Of a stretch of DNA of 64,000 nucleotides, positions 19,737 through 28,865 are shown in pieces (position 1 is the first letter of the stretch; the number at the start of each line of letters is the position of its first letter). Origin of the DNA: Betaproteobacteria bacterium (GTDB taxonomy: Bacteria; Pseudomonadota; Gammaproteobacteria; Burkholderiales; CAIKXV01); NCBI GenBank assembly GCA_947458265.1, contig CANGYF010000003.1:124001-188000 (forward strand), read 5' to 3'. Under the pieces are notes generated by a model. The model ran no database searches and had not been told where the DNA came from. It was given only the letters and a program-made list of their open reading frames with translations. The translations under genes and the position numbers were made by a program.

Positions 19737-20681
19737 TCAGTGGGCGGTAGCCCGGGCTGGCGGCAGGCCGCCGATACCATCGTCGGGCGAGGCGTCCGTT
19801 GCGCCGGCATCGTCGCTGCTGGCGGCGTCAGCGTCAGCGTCGGCGTCGGCCGGCGCATCCTCGTCCGTTTCGCGCGCCCAGAACAGGCGGTCGGGTACGA
19901 ACTGACCCATGCCCGGGCGAAACCCTGCCTTCAGCGTCTGCCAGGTGTATTCCTGAGCATCGCGCACCGCCTCTTCCACCGGCAGCCCGTTGGCCAGCGT
20001 CGCGGCGAGCGCGGAGGCCAGCGTGCAGCCGGAGCCATGGTAGCTGCCGGGCAGCCGTTGCCAGGCGTCGCTGCGGATCTCGCCCTGTTCGCCGTACAGG
20101 CGGTTGACCACCTGCACCGTGTTCTCGTGGGTGCCGGTGATCAGCACGTATTCGCATCCGGCACCGAGCAGCCGCCTCGCGCAGCGCGCCAGGTCGAGGT
20201 CTTCGTCCTCGCGGTCGTCGGCCGCGAGGCGGCGCGCCTCGTAGCTGTTCGGAGTGATGATCGTGCACTGCGGCAGCAGCAGTTCGCGGATCGCCGCGAT
20301 CATCTCCTCGTTCGCGAACGGATCGCCGCGGCCGGATGCCAGCACCGGGTCGAGGATCAGCGGGACGTTGGGATAGTCGGCGACCACCTCGGCGATCGCC
20401 GCTATGGTCTCGATGCTGCCGAGCACGCCGAGCTTGAACGCGCTGACCGGCATGTCCTCGAGCACGCAGCGCGCCTGGTCGGCGACCCAGTCGGCATCGA
20501 TCGGCAGCACATCCTCGACGCCGCGCGTGTCCTGAACGGTGAGTGCAGTGATCACGGGCAGCGGATGGCAGCCCATGCTCGACAGCGTCAGCAGGTCGGC
20601 CTGGATGCCGGCGCCACCGCTGGGGTCATTGGCGGCGAACACGAGCACGATCGGGGGTGTTTCGGGCACTGCGTCGGACAT
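19737..20681 (-). CDS. thiD: Hydroxymethylpyrimidine/phosphomethylpyrimidine kinase with acidic tail
   Basis: ThiD phosphorylates HMP and HMP-phosphate, supplying ThiE. The 314-residue product has the ribokinase-fold signatures VFAANDPSGGAGIQADL near residue 14, KLGVLGS, LDPVLASGRGD and the anion-hole motif GSYHGSGCTLASALAA. The catalytic domain ends about residue 270 (MGQFVPDRLFWARE). The last 45 residues are a low-complexity Asp/Ala/Ser tail (DADADADAASSDD) encoded by 6-bp near-repeats around 19815-19855. This tail is not part of the standard enzyme. The gene is divergent from the rubredoxin gene and heads the thiD-thiE-hemL run. Confidence 0.94.
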   Translation of the reverse strand: MSDAVPETPPIVLVFAANDPSGGAGIQADLLTLSSMGCHPLPVITALTVQDTRGVEDVLPIDADWVADQARCVLEDMPVSAFKLGVLGSIETIAAIAEVVADYPNVPLILDPVLASGRGDPFANEEMIAAIRELLLPQCTIITPNSYEARRLAADDREDEDLDLARCARRLLGAGCEYVLITGTHENTVQVVNRLYGEQGEIRSDAWQRLPGSYHGSGCTLASALAATLANGLPVEEAVRDAQEYTWQTLKAGFRPGMGQFVPDRLFWARETDEDAPADADADADAASSDDAGATDASPDDGIGGLPPARATAH

Positions 20682-20833
20682 TGGTGAACGGGCCTTCGGT
20701 TACACTCGACGTGCAGGTGTGCATTGTAGTCGCTCGCTCCCTTTCGTTCCGTTTCCGTTGCGCCCGACCGTCCTGCACATCCCCGAAACCGCTTCATCTC
20801 CCCTACCCCTACCCCAGCGAGGCCAGTCCGACC

Positions 20834-21028
20834 ATGTCCGCCGAATCCGAAGCCGGAACCCCGTTCAAGCAGTGGATGTGCCTCGTCTGCGGCTGGATCT
20901 ACGACGAGGAAGCAGGTTCACCGGAGGAAGGCATCGCCGCCGGTACCCGCTGGGCCGACGTGCCGCCGAACTGGACCTGCCCGGAATGCGGTGCGCGCAA
21001 GGAAGACTTCGAGATGGTCGAGATCTGA
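20834..21028 (+). CDS. Rubredoxin
   Basis: The 64-residue protein is a single-iron electron carrier. It has the two knuckles CLVCG and CPECG that bind Fe through four cysteines, the core [14 protein letters not shown] between them, and [13 protein letters not shown]. The N-terminus has a 12-residue extension before the first knuckle. Rubredoxins next to thiD or hemL are common in beta- and gammaproteobacteria, but the redox partner is not evident here. gloA begins two bases after its stop codon, so the two are likely co-transcribed. Confidence 0.95.
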   Translation: MSAESEAGTPFKQWMCLVCGWIYDEEAGSPEEGIAAGTRWADVPPNWTCPECGARKEDFEMVEI

Positions 21029-21029
21029 G

Positions 21030-21422
<393 letters not shown>

Positions 21423-21488
21423 GCGCCTGCGGGCATCCTCGCCGCAGGTTGGCGGTTGGCGCATGGCCAGTGCCCGCCCGGTGCAGTG

Positions 21489-21521
21489 CTCAGGTCGCGC
21501 TCAGGTCACTCTCAGGTCGCG
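21489..21521. repeat. Three tandem 11-bp repeats at the end of ksgA
   Basis: CTCAGGTCGCG, CTCAGGTCACT and CTCAGGTCGCG stand in tandem with an 11-bp period. The last copy contains the ksgA stop codon, read on the minus strand. On that strand each copy carries CCTGA, so stops recur just past the gene end. Confidence 0.75.
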
Positions 21522-22315
21522 GCAGGGCCAGCGCCTGCCGCGTTGGCCAGGCGCACGAAGTCGTCCACCGTCAGGTCCTCCGCCCGCGCCTGGGGATCGA
21601 TGCCCAGCGCCTGCAGGCTGCCGGCATCGAACCAGCCGCGCAGGGTGTTGCGCAGCATCTTCCGGCGCTGGCCGAAGGCTGCCTGCACCACCTTCGACAG
21701 CATGCCGATGTCGCGCGCACCGAGCGCCCCGGCCGCCCGTGGAACCAGTCGCACCACGCTCGAATCCACCTTCGGCGCCGGGCGGAAGGCATGCGGGCCG
21801 ACCTCGAGCACCCGTTCGGCCTCGAAGCGGTACTGCATCATCACCGACAGGCGGCCGTAGTCGCCGGCCTCGGGGGTGGCGACGATGCGTTCGACGACTT
21901 CCCGCTGCAGCATCACATGCACGTCCAGCAGCCGGGATGCGATGTCGAACAGCCTGAACAGGATCGGGCTCGAGATGTTGTAGGGCAGGTTGCCTACCAC
22001 GCGCAGCCGCTCGGGCAGCGTCGTGAAGTCGAACGCGAGCACGTCCGCCTCGTGTATCTCGATCTCCGCGCCCGGCAGCCGCTCGTGCAGGCTGCGTGCG
22101 AGGTCGCGGTCCAGCTCGATCACGTGCATCGGATGCCCCGGTCCAGCGGCGTTGATCCGTGCAGCCAGCAGGCCGGTGAGCGCACCCATGCCCGGTCCGA
22201 TCTCGACCAGGGCATCGCCCGGGCGCGGGTCGATCGCATGGACGATCGCCTCGACCACATGGCGGTCGACCAGGAAGTTCTGGCCGAACCGGCGTCGGGC
22301 GCGGTGCGGTTCCAG
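21512..22315 (-). CDS. ksgA: 16S rRNA dimethyladenosine transferase KsgA, apparently starting at CTG
   Basis: KsgA dimethylates A1518 and A1519 of 16S rRNA during 30S maturation. The reading frame contains FGQNFLVDRHVVEAIV, the SAM motif VEIGPGMGALTG, an ELDRDLARSL segment and the catalytic NLPYNISSP. The first ATG/GTG/TTG in frame is GTG at 22258, which would remove the conserved FGQNF region. Reading back I find no ATG, GTG or TTG, only CTG at 22315 and 22321 (the latter overlapping the pdxA stop as CTGA). GGAG at 22325-22328 is 9 nt from the 22315 codon, which I prefer. The product is then 267 residues, close to the usual size. The gene follows pdxA directly. Confidence 0.88.
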   Translation of the reverse strand: MEPHRARRRFGQNFLVDRHVVEAIVHAIDPRPGDALVEIGPGMGALTGLLAARINAAGPGHPMHVIELDRDLARSLHERLPGAEIEIHEADVLAFDFTTLPERLRVVGNLPYNISSPILFRLFDIASRLLDVHVMLQREVVERIVATPEAGDYGRLSVMMQYRFEAERVLEVGPHAFRPAPKVDSSVVRLVPRAAGALGARDIGMLSKVVQAAFGQRRKMLRNTLRGWFDAGSLQALGIDPQARAEDLTVDDFVRLANAAGAGPAAT

Positions 22316-22317
22316 GC

Positions 22318-23337
22318 TCAGGTGCTCCGGTGCCAGGCCAGATCGATGGCCAGCGCCACGGCCTCGCGCAGGCTGCCGTCGTGTGCACGGCCGCTGCCAG
22401 CGAGGTCGAGCGCGGTGCCGTGGTCGACCGATGTGCGGATGATCGGCAGCCCGAGCGTCACGTTGACGCCGGCGCCGAAGCTCGCGTACTTGAGCACAGG
22501 CAATCCCTGGTCATGGAACATCGCCAGCACCGCATCGCAGTCCGCCAGGCGGTCCGGATTGAACAGCGTATCGGCCGGCAGCGGCCCGCGCGCATCGATG
22601 CCTTCGGCCTGCAGCGCTCCGATCACCGGCGCGATGACGTCGATCTCCTCGCGTCCGAGATGCCCGCCTTCGCCGGCGTGCGGATTGAGTCCGGAGACCA
22701 GGATGCGTGGATGCGCGATGCCGAAATCGCGCCGCAGGGCTGCGTCGAGGATGCGCAGCGTGCACGTCAGCGACGGTACGGTGATGGCTGCAGGCACCGC
22801 GGCCAGTGGCAGGTGTGTCGTTGCCAGCGCGACGCGCAGGCCGCCACCGACGAGCATCATCACCACCCGTGGCGTGCCGGTCAGCTCGGCCAGCATCTCG
22901 GTATGCCCGGTGAATGGCAGGCCTGCGTCGTTGATCACGCCCTTGTGCACCGGCGCGGTCACCAGCGCATCGAAGCTGCCCGACAGGCAGCCCCGGACGG
23001 CGCTGGATATGGTGTCGAGCACGTAGCGTGCGTTCGCAGCGTCCAGGCGCCCGGCCTGCACCGGCGCTGCAGTGCGCACGACCGCAACGTCCAGCGTGCC
23101 GGCCGGAGCCGGCATGGCGGCCGTACCCGGCTGCCAGGTGCGCACCACCACCGGCCGGCCGAGCAGCCGGCTGCGTTCGACCAGCACGTCGGGATCGCCG
23201 ACGATCACCAGGCGTGCGCCGGGTGGGGGTGCGAAGGCCAGCGCGACGCACAGGTCCGGTCCGATACCGGCCGGCTCGCCGGGCGTGACTGCGATCGTGC
23301 GCAGTGGCCCTGCCGGACCCGCAGGGTGTGCTCCCAT
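22318..23337 (-). CDS. pdxA: 4-hydroxythreonine-4-phosphate dehydrogenase
   Basis: PdxA oxidises 4-phosphohydroxy-L-threonine in the DXP-dependent vitamin B6 pathway. The 339-residue product begins MGAHPAGPAGPLRTIAVTPGEPAGIG. The metal-binding histidines are in GHTEMLAEL, LNPHAGEGGHLGREE and MFHDQGLPVLKY. I use ATG 23337, which lies 8 bp after the surA stop; a frame from 23403 would overlap surA. It sits between surA and ksgA, the classical surA-pdxA-ksgA order shared with E. coli. Confidence 0.96.
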   Translation of the reverse strand: MGAHPAGPAGPLRTIAVTPGEPAGIGPDLCVALAFAPPPGARLVIVGDPDVLVERSRLLGRPVVVRTWQPGTAAMPAPAGTLDVAVVRTAAPVQAGRLDAANARYVLDTISSAVRGCLSGSFDALVTAPVHKGVINDAGLPFTGHTEMLAELTGTPRVVMMLVGGGLRVALATTHLPLAAVPAAITVPSLTCTLRILDAALRRDFGIAHPRILVSGLNPHAGEGGHLGREEIDVIAPVIGALQAEGIDARGPLPADTLFNPDRLADCDAVLAMFHDQGLPVLKYASFGAGVNVTLGLPIIRTSVDHGTALDLAGSGRAHDGSLREAVALAIDLAWHRST

Positions 23338-23345
23338 CGGCTCGG

Positions 23346-24668
23346 TCAGCGCTCTTCCAGGCGCAGGTTCACGAATGCGCGGTCGCGTATCTGGCGCACC
23401 CATTCCTGGTAGGCCTCGTCGGCCTTGCGCGCGCGCAGCGCCTGCCGCGCCGCCAGTCGCTGCCGCTCGGACGAGAGGTCTTCGCTGCGTCGCTCGATGA
23501 CCTGGATCAGATGCACGCCGAAATCGCTGCGCACCGGATCGCTGACCTCGTTGATCTTCAGCTGGTCCATCGCGCGCTCGAAGGCGGGCACCGTATCGCC
23601 CGGGGAGATCCAGCCGAGTTCGCCGCCGCGCGCGGCGCTGCCGTCATCCGAGTGCAGTCGTGCCAGTTCACCGAAGGGCGTACCGTTCTCTATACGCTCC
23701 TTCAGCCCGCGCAGCCGCTGGCTGGCATCGGCCTCCGACACCAGCTCATTGACGCGGATCAGGATGTGGCGTGCGCGCGTCTGCTGGACGAGGACGCTGT
23801 TGCCACCGACCCGGCGGTCGACGACCCGGATGATGTGGAACCCGGCCGGGCTGCGCAGCACGCCGCTCGTCTCGCCGACGCGCAGGCTTCGTGCGGCATC
23901 GGAGAACAGCGTCGGCCAGCGGTCGGTCGGCCGCGCGCCCATCACGCCGCCTTTCAGTGCATCCGGCGCGTCGGAGAATGCCGCCGCGACCTGACCGAAA
24001 TCCGTCCCGGACTTGACCTGCCCGAGCGCCTGCTCGGCGCGCGCTCGCCGCTCGGCGAGCTGCTCCGGCGACGCCCCTTCCGGCACGCGCACCAGGATGT
24101 GGGCCAGGTTCATCTCGTCGTTGCGGCCCTGGGTCGAGGTGTTCTTGAGGAAGTTGTCGATCTCCGACTCGGTGACGACGGTGCGCGAGTCGACCTCGCG
24201 CTCGCGCAGCCGGCTGATCAGTATCTCGTCGCGCAGGTCGTCCCGGAACCGTGCGAAGGCGAGCCCGTCGCGTTCGATCGCCTCGCGGAACTGAGGCAGG
24301 GTCATCTTGTTGTCTGCAGCGATGCGCGTGAGGATCTTTTCGAGCTGGCCGTCGTCCACGCGCAGGCCGGTCTCGCGCGCCATCTGGAGCTGGACACGGT
24401 CGGAGACCATCCGTTCCAGCACCTGCCGCTCCAGCACTTCGGCGGGCGGCAACGGCGTACCCTGTCGCGCCAGCTGTGCGACAGCCAGCCTGGTGCGCAG
24501 CGTGAGGTCGAACTGGGTGATGACTTCGTCGTTGACCACCGCCACGATGCGGTCGACCGTGATCACCCGTGGCGCGGCCGGGGCCTGGGCAGTTGCCGGG
24601 CCGGGAGCGGCCAGCAGCACCGGGATCAGCAGCAGGGCGGGGTAGAGCGTCGGCAGACGGCGGGGCAT
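23346..24668 (-). CDS. surA: Periplasmic chaperone/peptidyl-prolyl isomerase SurA
   Basis: SurA escorts outer-membrane proteins, including LptD, through the periplasm. From ATG 24668 the 440-residue product has a signal peptide (MPRRLPTLYPALLLIPVLL, cleavage near ATAQA), an N-terminal chaperone domain (RIVAVVNDEVITQFDLTLRT), then two parvulin domains (MNLAHILVRVPEGASPEQ with GFHIIRVVDRR; ARHILIRVNELVSEADA with FGVHLIQVIERR) and a short C-terminal helix. GTG 24686 is an alternative start. It follows lptD with a short gap, a standard arrangement that pairs the chaperone with its client. Confidence 0.96.
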   Translation of the reverse strand: MPRRLPTLYPALLLIPVLLAAPGPATAQAPAAPRVITVDRIVAVVNDEVITQFDLTLRTRLAVAQLARQGTPLPPAEVLERQVLERMVSDRVQLQMARETGLRVDDGQLEKILTRIAADNKMTLPQFREAIERDGLAFARFRDDLRDEILISRLREREVDSRTVVTESEIDNFLKNTSTQGRNDEMNLAHILVRVPEGASPEQLAERRARAEQALGQVKSGTDFGQVAAAFSDAPDALKGGVMGARPTDRWPTLFSDAARSLRVGETSGVLRSPAGFHIIRVVDRRVGGNSVLVQQTRARHILIRVNELVSEADASQRLRGLKERIENGTPFGELARLHSDDGSAARGGELGWISPGDTVPAFERAMDQLKINEVSDPVRSDFGVHLIQVIERRSEDLSSERQRLAARQALRARKADEAYQEWVRQIRDRAFVNLRLEER

Positions 24669-24691
24669 GGTGGGGGACGGTGGCACGCGTG

Positions 24692-26950
24692 TCAGCGCAG
24701 AGGATAGGGGATGGTCGTCACTGGCTGGGCCCGGTTCACCTCGCCATCGACAAAGCCCGGGATGCTGCGCCTGAGCAGATCGATCGGGTTCGAGCCTACC
24801 CTCGACAGACCACCGAGTTCGATCTGGAAGAAGAGAGCGGTGTTCGCCTGCTGGGTGGCCACGGCGATGCGGTTCGCGACGAACCGAAAGCTCCAGCAGT
24901 CATCATCATACTGTAACCCTGCCAGAGCTTCCAGAATCGTGCCATCGCGGAACGAGTAGTTGTAGCGTGCCAGCGTCGACCAGCCCCGGCCCAGTCGCCA
25001 TTGCGTCGACAGGTCGATCTGTTCGAGCTGGGTGCGTGCATAGCGGTAGGACGCGTTGAAGACCATGCCCGGCTCCGGGATGAACCTGAAGCCCAGCACC
25101 GAGCGCTCGATAGACGCCAGCGTCGAGCTGTACTGCAGCCCGGCGTCGATCGTCCAGCCGCGCCACAACTGGCCTGTCAGGGTGCCGATCAGATCGGACT
25201 TGGATTTGCCGCGCTCCGGTGCGCCTGGCAGCGTCACCTGCAGGCTGTCCAGGTAGAACCGCTGGGCGACGCCCACGCGCACCCGTTCGGCGCCGGTGTC
25301 CGGGTCTATCAGGCGCGAGACCAGGCCCGCGGTGAACTGGTTCGCGTCCGCGATCCGGTCGTTGCCGGAATACAGGTTCTCCTGGAACAGCGTGACGAAG
25401 TTGGGGTCGGGCAGCGCGCTGTCGAACACCGGCAGCCGGCTCTGGTCGCGGAACGGGATGTACGAATAGAACAGGCGCGGCTCCAGCGTCTGGGTGAGGC
25501 TGCGGCCGAACATCGAAGTGTCGCGCTCGAGCACCACGCCGCTGTCGATGCTGAAGATCGGCAGGGTGCGCGTGGCATCGCCGAGGGTGGTGGTCTGGGC
25601 ATCCATCAGATACCGGGTGTGGTGCAGAGAGACCTTCGGCTTGATGAAGCCGAAGGCGCTCTGGAACGGCACCGTCACGCCTGGATTGACGATCACCCGC
25701 TGACCGTTGGGCAGCGTAGGGTGGCTGAAGCGCACGTACTCGCTGATGAGGCCGAGATCGCTGCCCAGGACGTCGAGTCGGTTGCCGGTGTAATAGAACT
25801 GCGGCAGCCGTGCATACGGCGGCGTGATCGGTGCCAGCGGATCCTGCAGCGTCTGGAAGCGCTGGGTCCGGACGAAGAAGGTGCCGTAGGCGTCTGCACG
25901 CGTGAGCGTCGCTTCCTGGTTCAGGTTGGTGAGCGACGTCAGTGCGATCCGGGTGGACATGTCGCGGAAGTAGAAGTCGTCGGACACCTGCTGCGCGTTC
26001 AGCAGGCCGACCCAGCTTCCGCCGAAAGGGTCGATGCCCAACCGGTGCGTATGCCGCAGCGAAAACAGGTGTCGACTGTCGTTCGCGATGCGGTCGGAGG
26101 GCAGGAACTCGGCGCGCACTTCCCCGGAGTAGTCGGAATCGAGGTAGCGGAACTCGTTGCCGATTTGCAGGCCGCGCTTGAGCATCATCCGCGGCGTCAG
26201 GGTGTAGTCCATGTTGGGCGCGATCGCCCAGTAGTAGGGTGCCGCCAGCTCCGGGCCATTGCGGCCGGACAGGGAGAAGGTCGGTGCGAGGAAGCCGGAC
26301 TTGCGCTCGCTGGCGAGCGGGAACGTCATCATCGGCAGGTAGAACAGCGGCACGCCCTGGAACACCAGCGCCGCATTGCGTGCGGTGCCCACGTTGCGTG
26401 TCTGGTCGATCATCAGTTCGTCGGCGCGGATGTACCAGTCGTCGTTCTCGGGTCCGCAGGTCGTGAACCGGCCGCGCTCGGCCCGGAGCCGGTCTTCGCC
26501 CTCGAAGAACATGCGCTCGGCCGTGCCTCGGCCGCCAAGCTCCGGCAGCCGGTAGACGGGGTGGTCCATGAACCCGGTCTGACGGTCGATGTTCAGGAAC
26601 AGGAAAGGTCCGAACACCTCGTTGCGTCGCTGGATCAGAACCACGTTGCCCTGGGCCGTGAGGTCGCCGGTGGTGCCGCTGTGCCGGATGTAGTCTGCGA
26701 ATATCGCCTGACCGCGCTTGCGCAGGATCGCATCGCCCTCGGCCTCGATCTCGTCGCGGCCGCGTCCCCGGATGGCGTCTGCATCGACGAACAGCGGTAC
26801 CGGATCGCTGTTGTCGATCGGGATACGGATGAGGTCGGTCTCGATGCGCAGGCTCACTCCAGGCGACTGACCCGACGACTGGGCGAGGCCCGAAGCGGAA
26901 CCGAAGGCAAGGAGTGCTGCACAGATGAGCCTCGGCGGAAACCGGCGCAT
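24692..26950 (-). CDS. lptD: LPS-assembly outer-membrane protein LptD
   Basis: LptD is the beta-barrel that inserts lipopolysaccharide in the outer leaflet, together with LptE. The 752-residue product has a signal peptide (MRRFPPRLICAALLAFGSASG, then LAQ), a periplasmic jellyroll with LFVDADAIRGRGRDEIEAEG and LTAQGNVVLIQ, and a large C-terminal barrel. Mature cysteines are few: one in the TTCGPEN segment and one in DDDCWSFRF near the C-terminus. The E. coli protein has four, so here only one N-to-C disulfide is possible. The gene is divergent from amgK and leads lptD-surA-pdxA-ksgA. Confidence 0.95.
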   Translation of the reverse strand: MRRFPPRLICAALLAFGSASGLAQSSGQSPGVSLRIETDLIRIPIDNSDPVPLFVDADAIRGRGRDEIEAEGDAILRKRGQAIFADYIRHSGTTGDLTAQGNVVLIQRRNEVFGPFLFLNIDRQTGFMDHPVYRLPELGGRGTAERMFFEGEDRLRAERGRFTTCGPENDDWYIRADELMIDQTRNVGTARNAALVFQGVPLFYLPMMTFPLASERKSGFLAPTFSLSGRNGPELAAPYYWAIAPNMDYTLTPRMMLKRGLQIGNEFRYLDSDYSGEVRAEFLPSDRIANDSRHLFSLRHTHRLGIDPFGGSWVGLLNAQQVSDDFYFRDMSTRIALTSLTNLNQEATLTRADAYGTFFVRTQRFQTLQDPLAPITPPYARLPQFYYTGNRLDVLGSDLGLISEYVRFSHPTLPNGQRVIVNPGVTVPFQSAFGFIKPKVSLHHTRYLMDAQTTTLGDATRTLPIFSIDSGVVLERDTSMFGRSLTQTLEPRLFYSYIPFRDQSRLPVFDSALPDPNFVTLFQENLYSGNDRIADANQFTAGLVSRLIDPDTGAERVRVGVAQRFYLDSLQVTLPGAPERGKSKSDLIGTLTGQLWRGWTIDAGLQYSSTLASIERSVLGFRFIPEPGMVFNASYRYARTQLEQIDLSTQWRLGRGWSTLARYNYSFRDGTILEALAGLQYDDDCWSFRFVANRIAVATQQANTALFFQIELGGLSRVGSNPIDLLRRSIPGFVDGEVNRAQPVTTIPYPLR

Positions 26951-27058
26951 GCGCAGTCAGGGAATGTAAAGGGTGAGCGTGAACCTACCTTCGCATAAAT
27001 CCGGAGTGCAGGCAATGTAACGTTCGGGTGCGGCTGCCAGCGCAGTGCCGGTCTGCGC

Positions 27059-27064
27059 GATAAT
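27059..27064 (+). promoter_or_regulatory. -10-like element upstream of amgK
   Basis: GATAAT lies in the lptD-amgK divergent region. A transcript from it would begin near 27071, giving about 33 nt of leader to the ATG at 27104. No clear -35 is seen. Confidence 0.4.
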
Positions 27065-27103
27065 CAGGGTGTGCACGATCCTGAAACAAAGCCAGCAGCG
27101 GCA

Positions 27104-28114
27104 ATGCCGGAGCCCGCGCCCGACGCGCGAAGGCTCGCTGCCGGTCGCTGGGCGGGTGCGATGGTGGGTGCGGCCGGACCGGTCCCCCTGGCAACCGCCT
27201 CGGCGGATGCGAGCTTCCGGCGCTATTTCCGGCTGTCCGATCCGCGCGACGGTTGCAGCCGCATCCTGATGGACGCGCCGCCGGCCCACGAAGACTGCCG
27301 GCCGTTCGTCCATGTCGCCGGTCTGCTCGCCGAAGCTGGCGTCAACGCGCCACGGGTGCTGGCGCAGGACCTCGAACAGGGCTTCCTGCTGCTGGACGAC
27401 CTCGGCAGCACCACCTACCTCGACGTGCTGGAACAGCGCGACCCCGATCGCGTCGACGCCCTCCATGCCGATGCCATCTCGGCGCTGGTCGTGATGCAGC
27501 GCATCGAGGTCGCCGGGCGGCTGCCTCCCTATGACCGGGCCCTGCTCGGCCGGGAACTCGACCTGTTCCCGGAATGGTACCTGGGGCGCCACCTGAGCCA
27601 GCCGCCGGACGCCGCCGCAGCGGCCACCATCGCAACCGTCGGCGCCCGCCTGCTCGACCGCGCACTCGCGCAGCCGAGGGTGTTCGTGCACCGCGACTAC
27701 CATTCGCGCAACCTGATGTGCAGCGACCCGAACCCTGGCATCCTCGATTTTCAGGATGCGGTCCATGGCCCGATCACCTACGACCTCGCTTCGCTGTTCA
27801 AGGACGCCTACATCGACTGGGACGAGGCGCAGGTCATCGACTGGCTGGCGCGCTACTGGGAACTGGCGCGGCGCAACGGCCTGCCGGTGGACCGGGACTT
27901 CGGCGAATTCCACCGCGACTTCGAATGGATGGGCGTGCAGCGCCACCTGAAGGTGCTCGGCATCTTTGCGCGGCTGGCCTGGCGCGATGGCAAGCGCGGC
28001 TACCTCGATTCGATGCCGCGGGTGCGGCGCTACCTGCGCAGCACCTGCAGCCGCTACCGCGACCTGGCGCCGCTGGCGCGCTGGCTGGACGAGACCGGAC
28101 CGGCGTCCGCATGA
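27104..28114 (+). CDS. amgK: Anomeric MurNAc/GlcNAc kinase (aminoglycoside phosphotransferase family)
   Basis: AmgK phosphorylates the anomeric carbon of MurNAc in a peptidoglycan-recycling route that bypasses de novo UDP-MurNAc synthesis. The 336-residue product has SADASFRRYFRLSDP at the N-terminus, the ATP-binding region LLLDDLGSTTYLDVL, the catalytic loop VFVHRDYHSRNLM and the Mg-binding GILDFQDAVHGPITYDLASL. GTG 27071 is an alternative start. Its stop overlaps murU as ATGA, and the pairing with murU is what makes this specific assignment firm. It is divergent from lptD. Confidence 0.9.
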   Translation: MPEPAPDARRLAAGRWAGAMVGAAGPVPLATASADASFRRYFRLSDPRDGCSRILMDAPPAHEDCRPFVHVAGLLAEAGVNAPRVLAQDLEQGFLLLDDLGSTTYLDVLEQRDPDRVDALHADAISALVVMQRIEVAGRLPPYDRALLGRELDLFPEWYLGRHLSQPPDAAAAATIATVGARLLDRALAQPRVFVHRDYHSRNLMCSDPNPGILDFQDAVHGPITYDLASLFKDAYIDWDEAQVIDWLARYWELARRNGLPVDRDFGEFHRDFEWMGVQRHLKVLGIFARLAWRDGKRGYLDSMPRVRRYLRSTCSRYRDLAPLARWLDETGPASA

Positions 28115-28836
28115 TCGCGATGATCCTCGCCGCTGGTCGCGGTGAGCGTATGCGACCGCTCACCGACCGGTTGCCTAAGCCGCTGCTTGACGCCGGCGGC
28201 CAGCCGCTCGTCGTGCACCTCATCGAGGCCCTGGCCGCCGCTGGCTGCCGGCGCCTCGTCATCAACACCGCACACCTCGGGGCGATGCTCGAGGAGGCGC
28301 TGGGCGATGGCCGTCGATGGGGCGTGCGCATCGACTGGTCGCGCGAAGGCACTGCGCTCGAGACGGCGGGTGGCATCGCGCTTGCGCGGCCACTGCTCGG
28401 GCGCGATCCCTTCCTGGTGGTGAACGGCGATGTCTGGACGGATCTCGCTTTCGCCTCCTTCATCGAGCGCGCCCACGCGGCGCTCTCCGACCCGGCGCGC
28501 GACGCACACCTGCTGCTGGTCGACAACCCGCCGCACCACCCGGCCGGTGACTTCCGCCTGCTCGACGGCCGCGTGGTCGACGACGACACGGCCGGCGCTG
28601 CGCGCGCGCCGAAGTTCACTTTCGCCGGCATCGGCGTCTACCGGCCGCGGCTGTTCGATGCGATCGTGCCGGGTGCCCGTGCACCGCTGGCGCCGCTGCT
28701 GTTCGATGCGCGCACGCGGGGCGCCCTGTCCGGCGAGCGCCACGGCGGCGCGTGGATGGACATCGGCACGCCGCAGCGGCTGGACGAACTCGACCGGCGC
28801 CTGCGCCGCGGCCGGCCGGCATCGCCCTCCCTATAA
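28111..28836 (+). CDS. murU: MurNAc-alpha-1-phosphate uridylyltransferase
   Basis: MurU turns MurNAc-alpha-1-phosphate and UTP into UDP-MurNAc, completing the AmgK recycling route, which is known to give intrinsic fosfomycin tolerance in pseudomonads. The 241-residue nucleotidyltransferase starts MIAMILAAGRGERMRPLTD, with the uridine-binding GxGxR-type loop, PKPLLDAGGQPLV, LVVNGDVWTDL with the metal Asp, and a C-terminal AWMDIGTPQRLDELDRRL. It overlaps amgK by 4 bp. Its TAA stop lies inside the TATAAT preceding pepP. Confidence 0.92.
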   Translation: MIAMILAAGRGERMRPLTDRLPKPLLDAGGQPLVVHLIEALAAAGCRRLVINTAHLGAMLEEALGDGRRWGVRIDWSREGTALETAGGIALARPLLGRDPFLVVNGDVWTDLAFASFIERAHAALSDPARDAHLLLVDNPPHHPAGDFRLLDGRVVDDDTAGAARAPKFTFAGIGVYRPRLFDAIVPGARAPLAPLLFDARTRGALSGERHGGAWMDIGTPQRLDELDRRLRRGRPASPSL

Positions 28837-28837
28837 T
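28832..28837 (+). promoter_or_regulatory. Consensus -10 element for pepP
   Basis: TATAAT overlaps the murU stop codon. Expected transcription start near 28844 leaves about 22 nt before the pepP ATG at 28866. The -35 region is GC-rich and not recognisable. Confidence 0.5.
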
Positions 28838-28865
28838 GGCGGGTCAACCTGCCGAGTGCCTGCCC

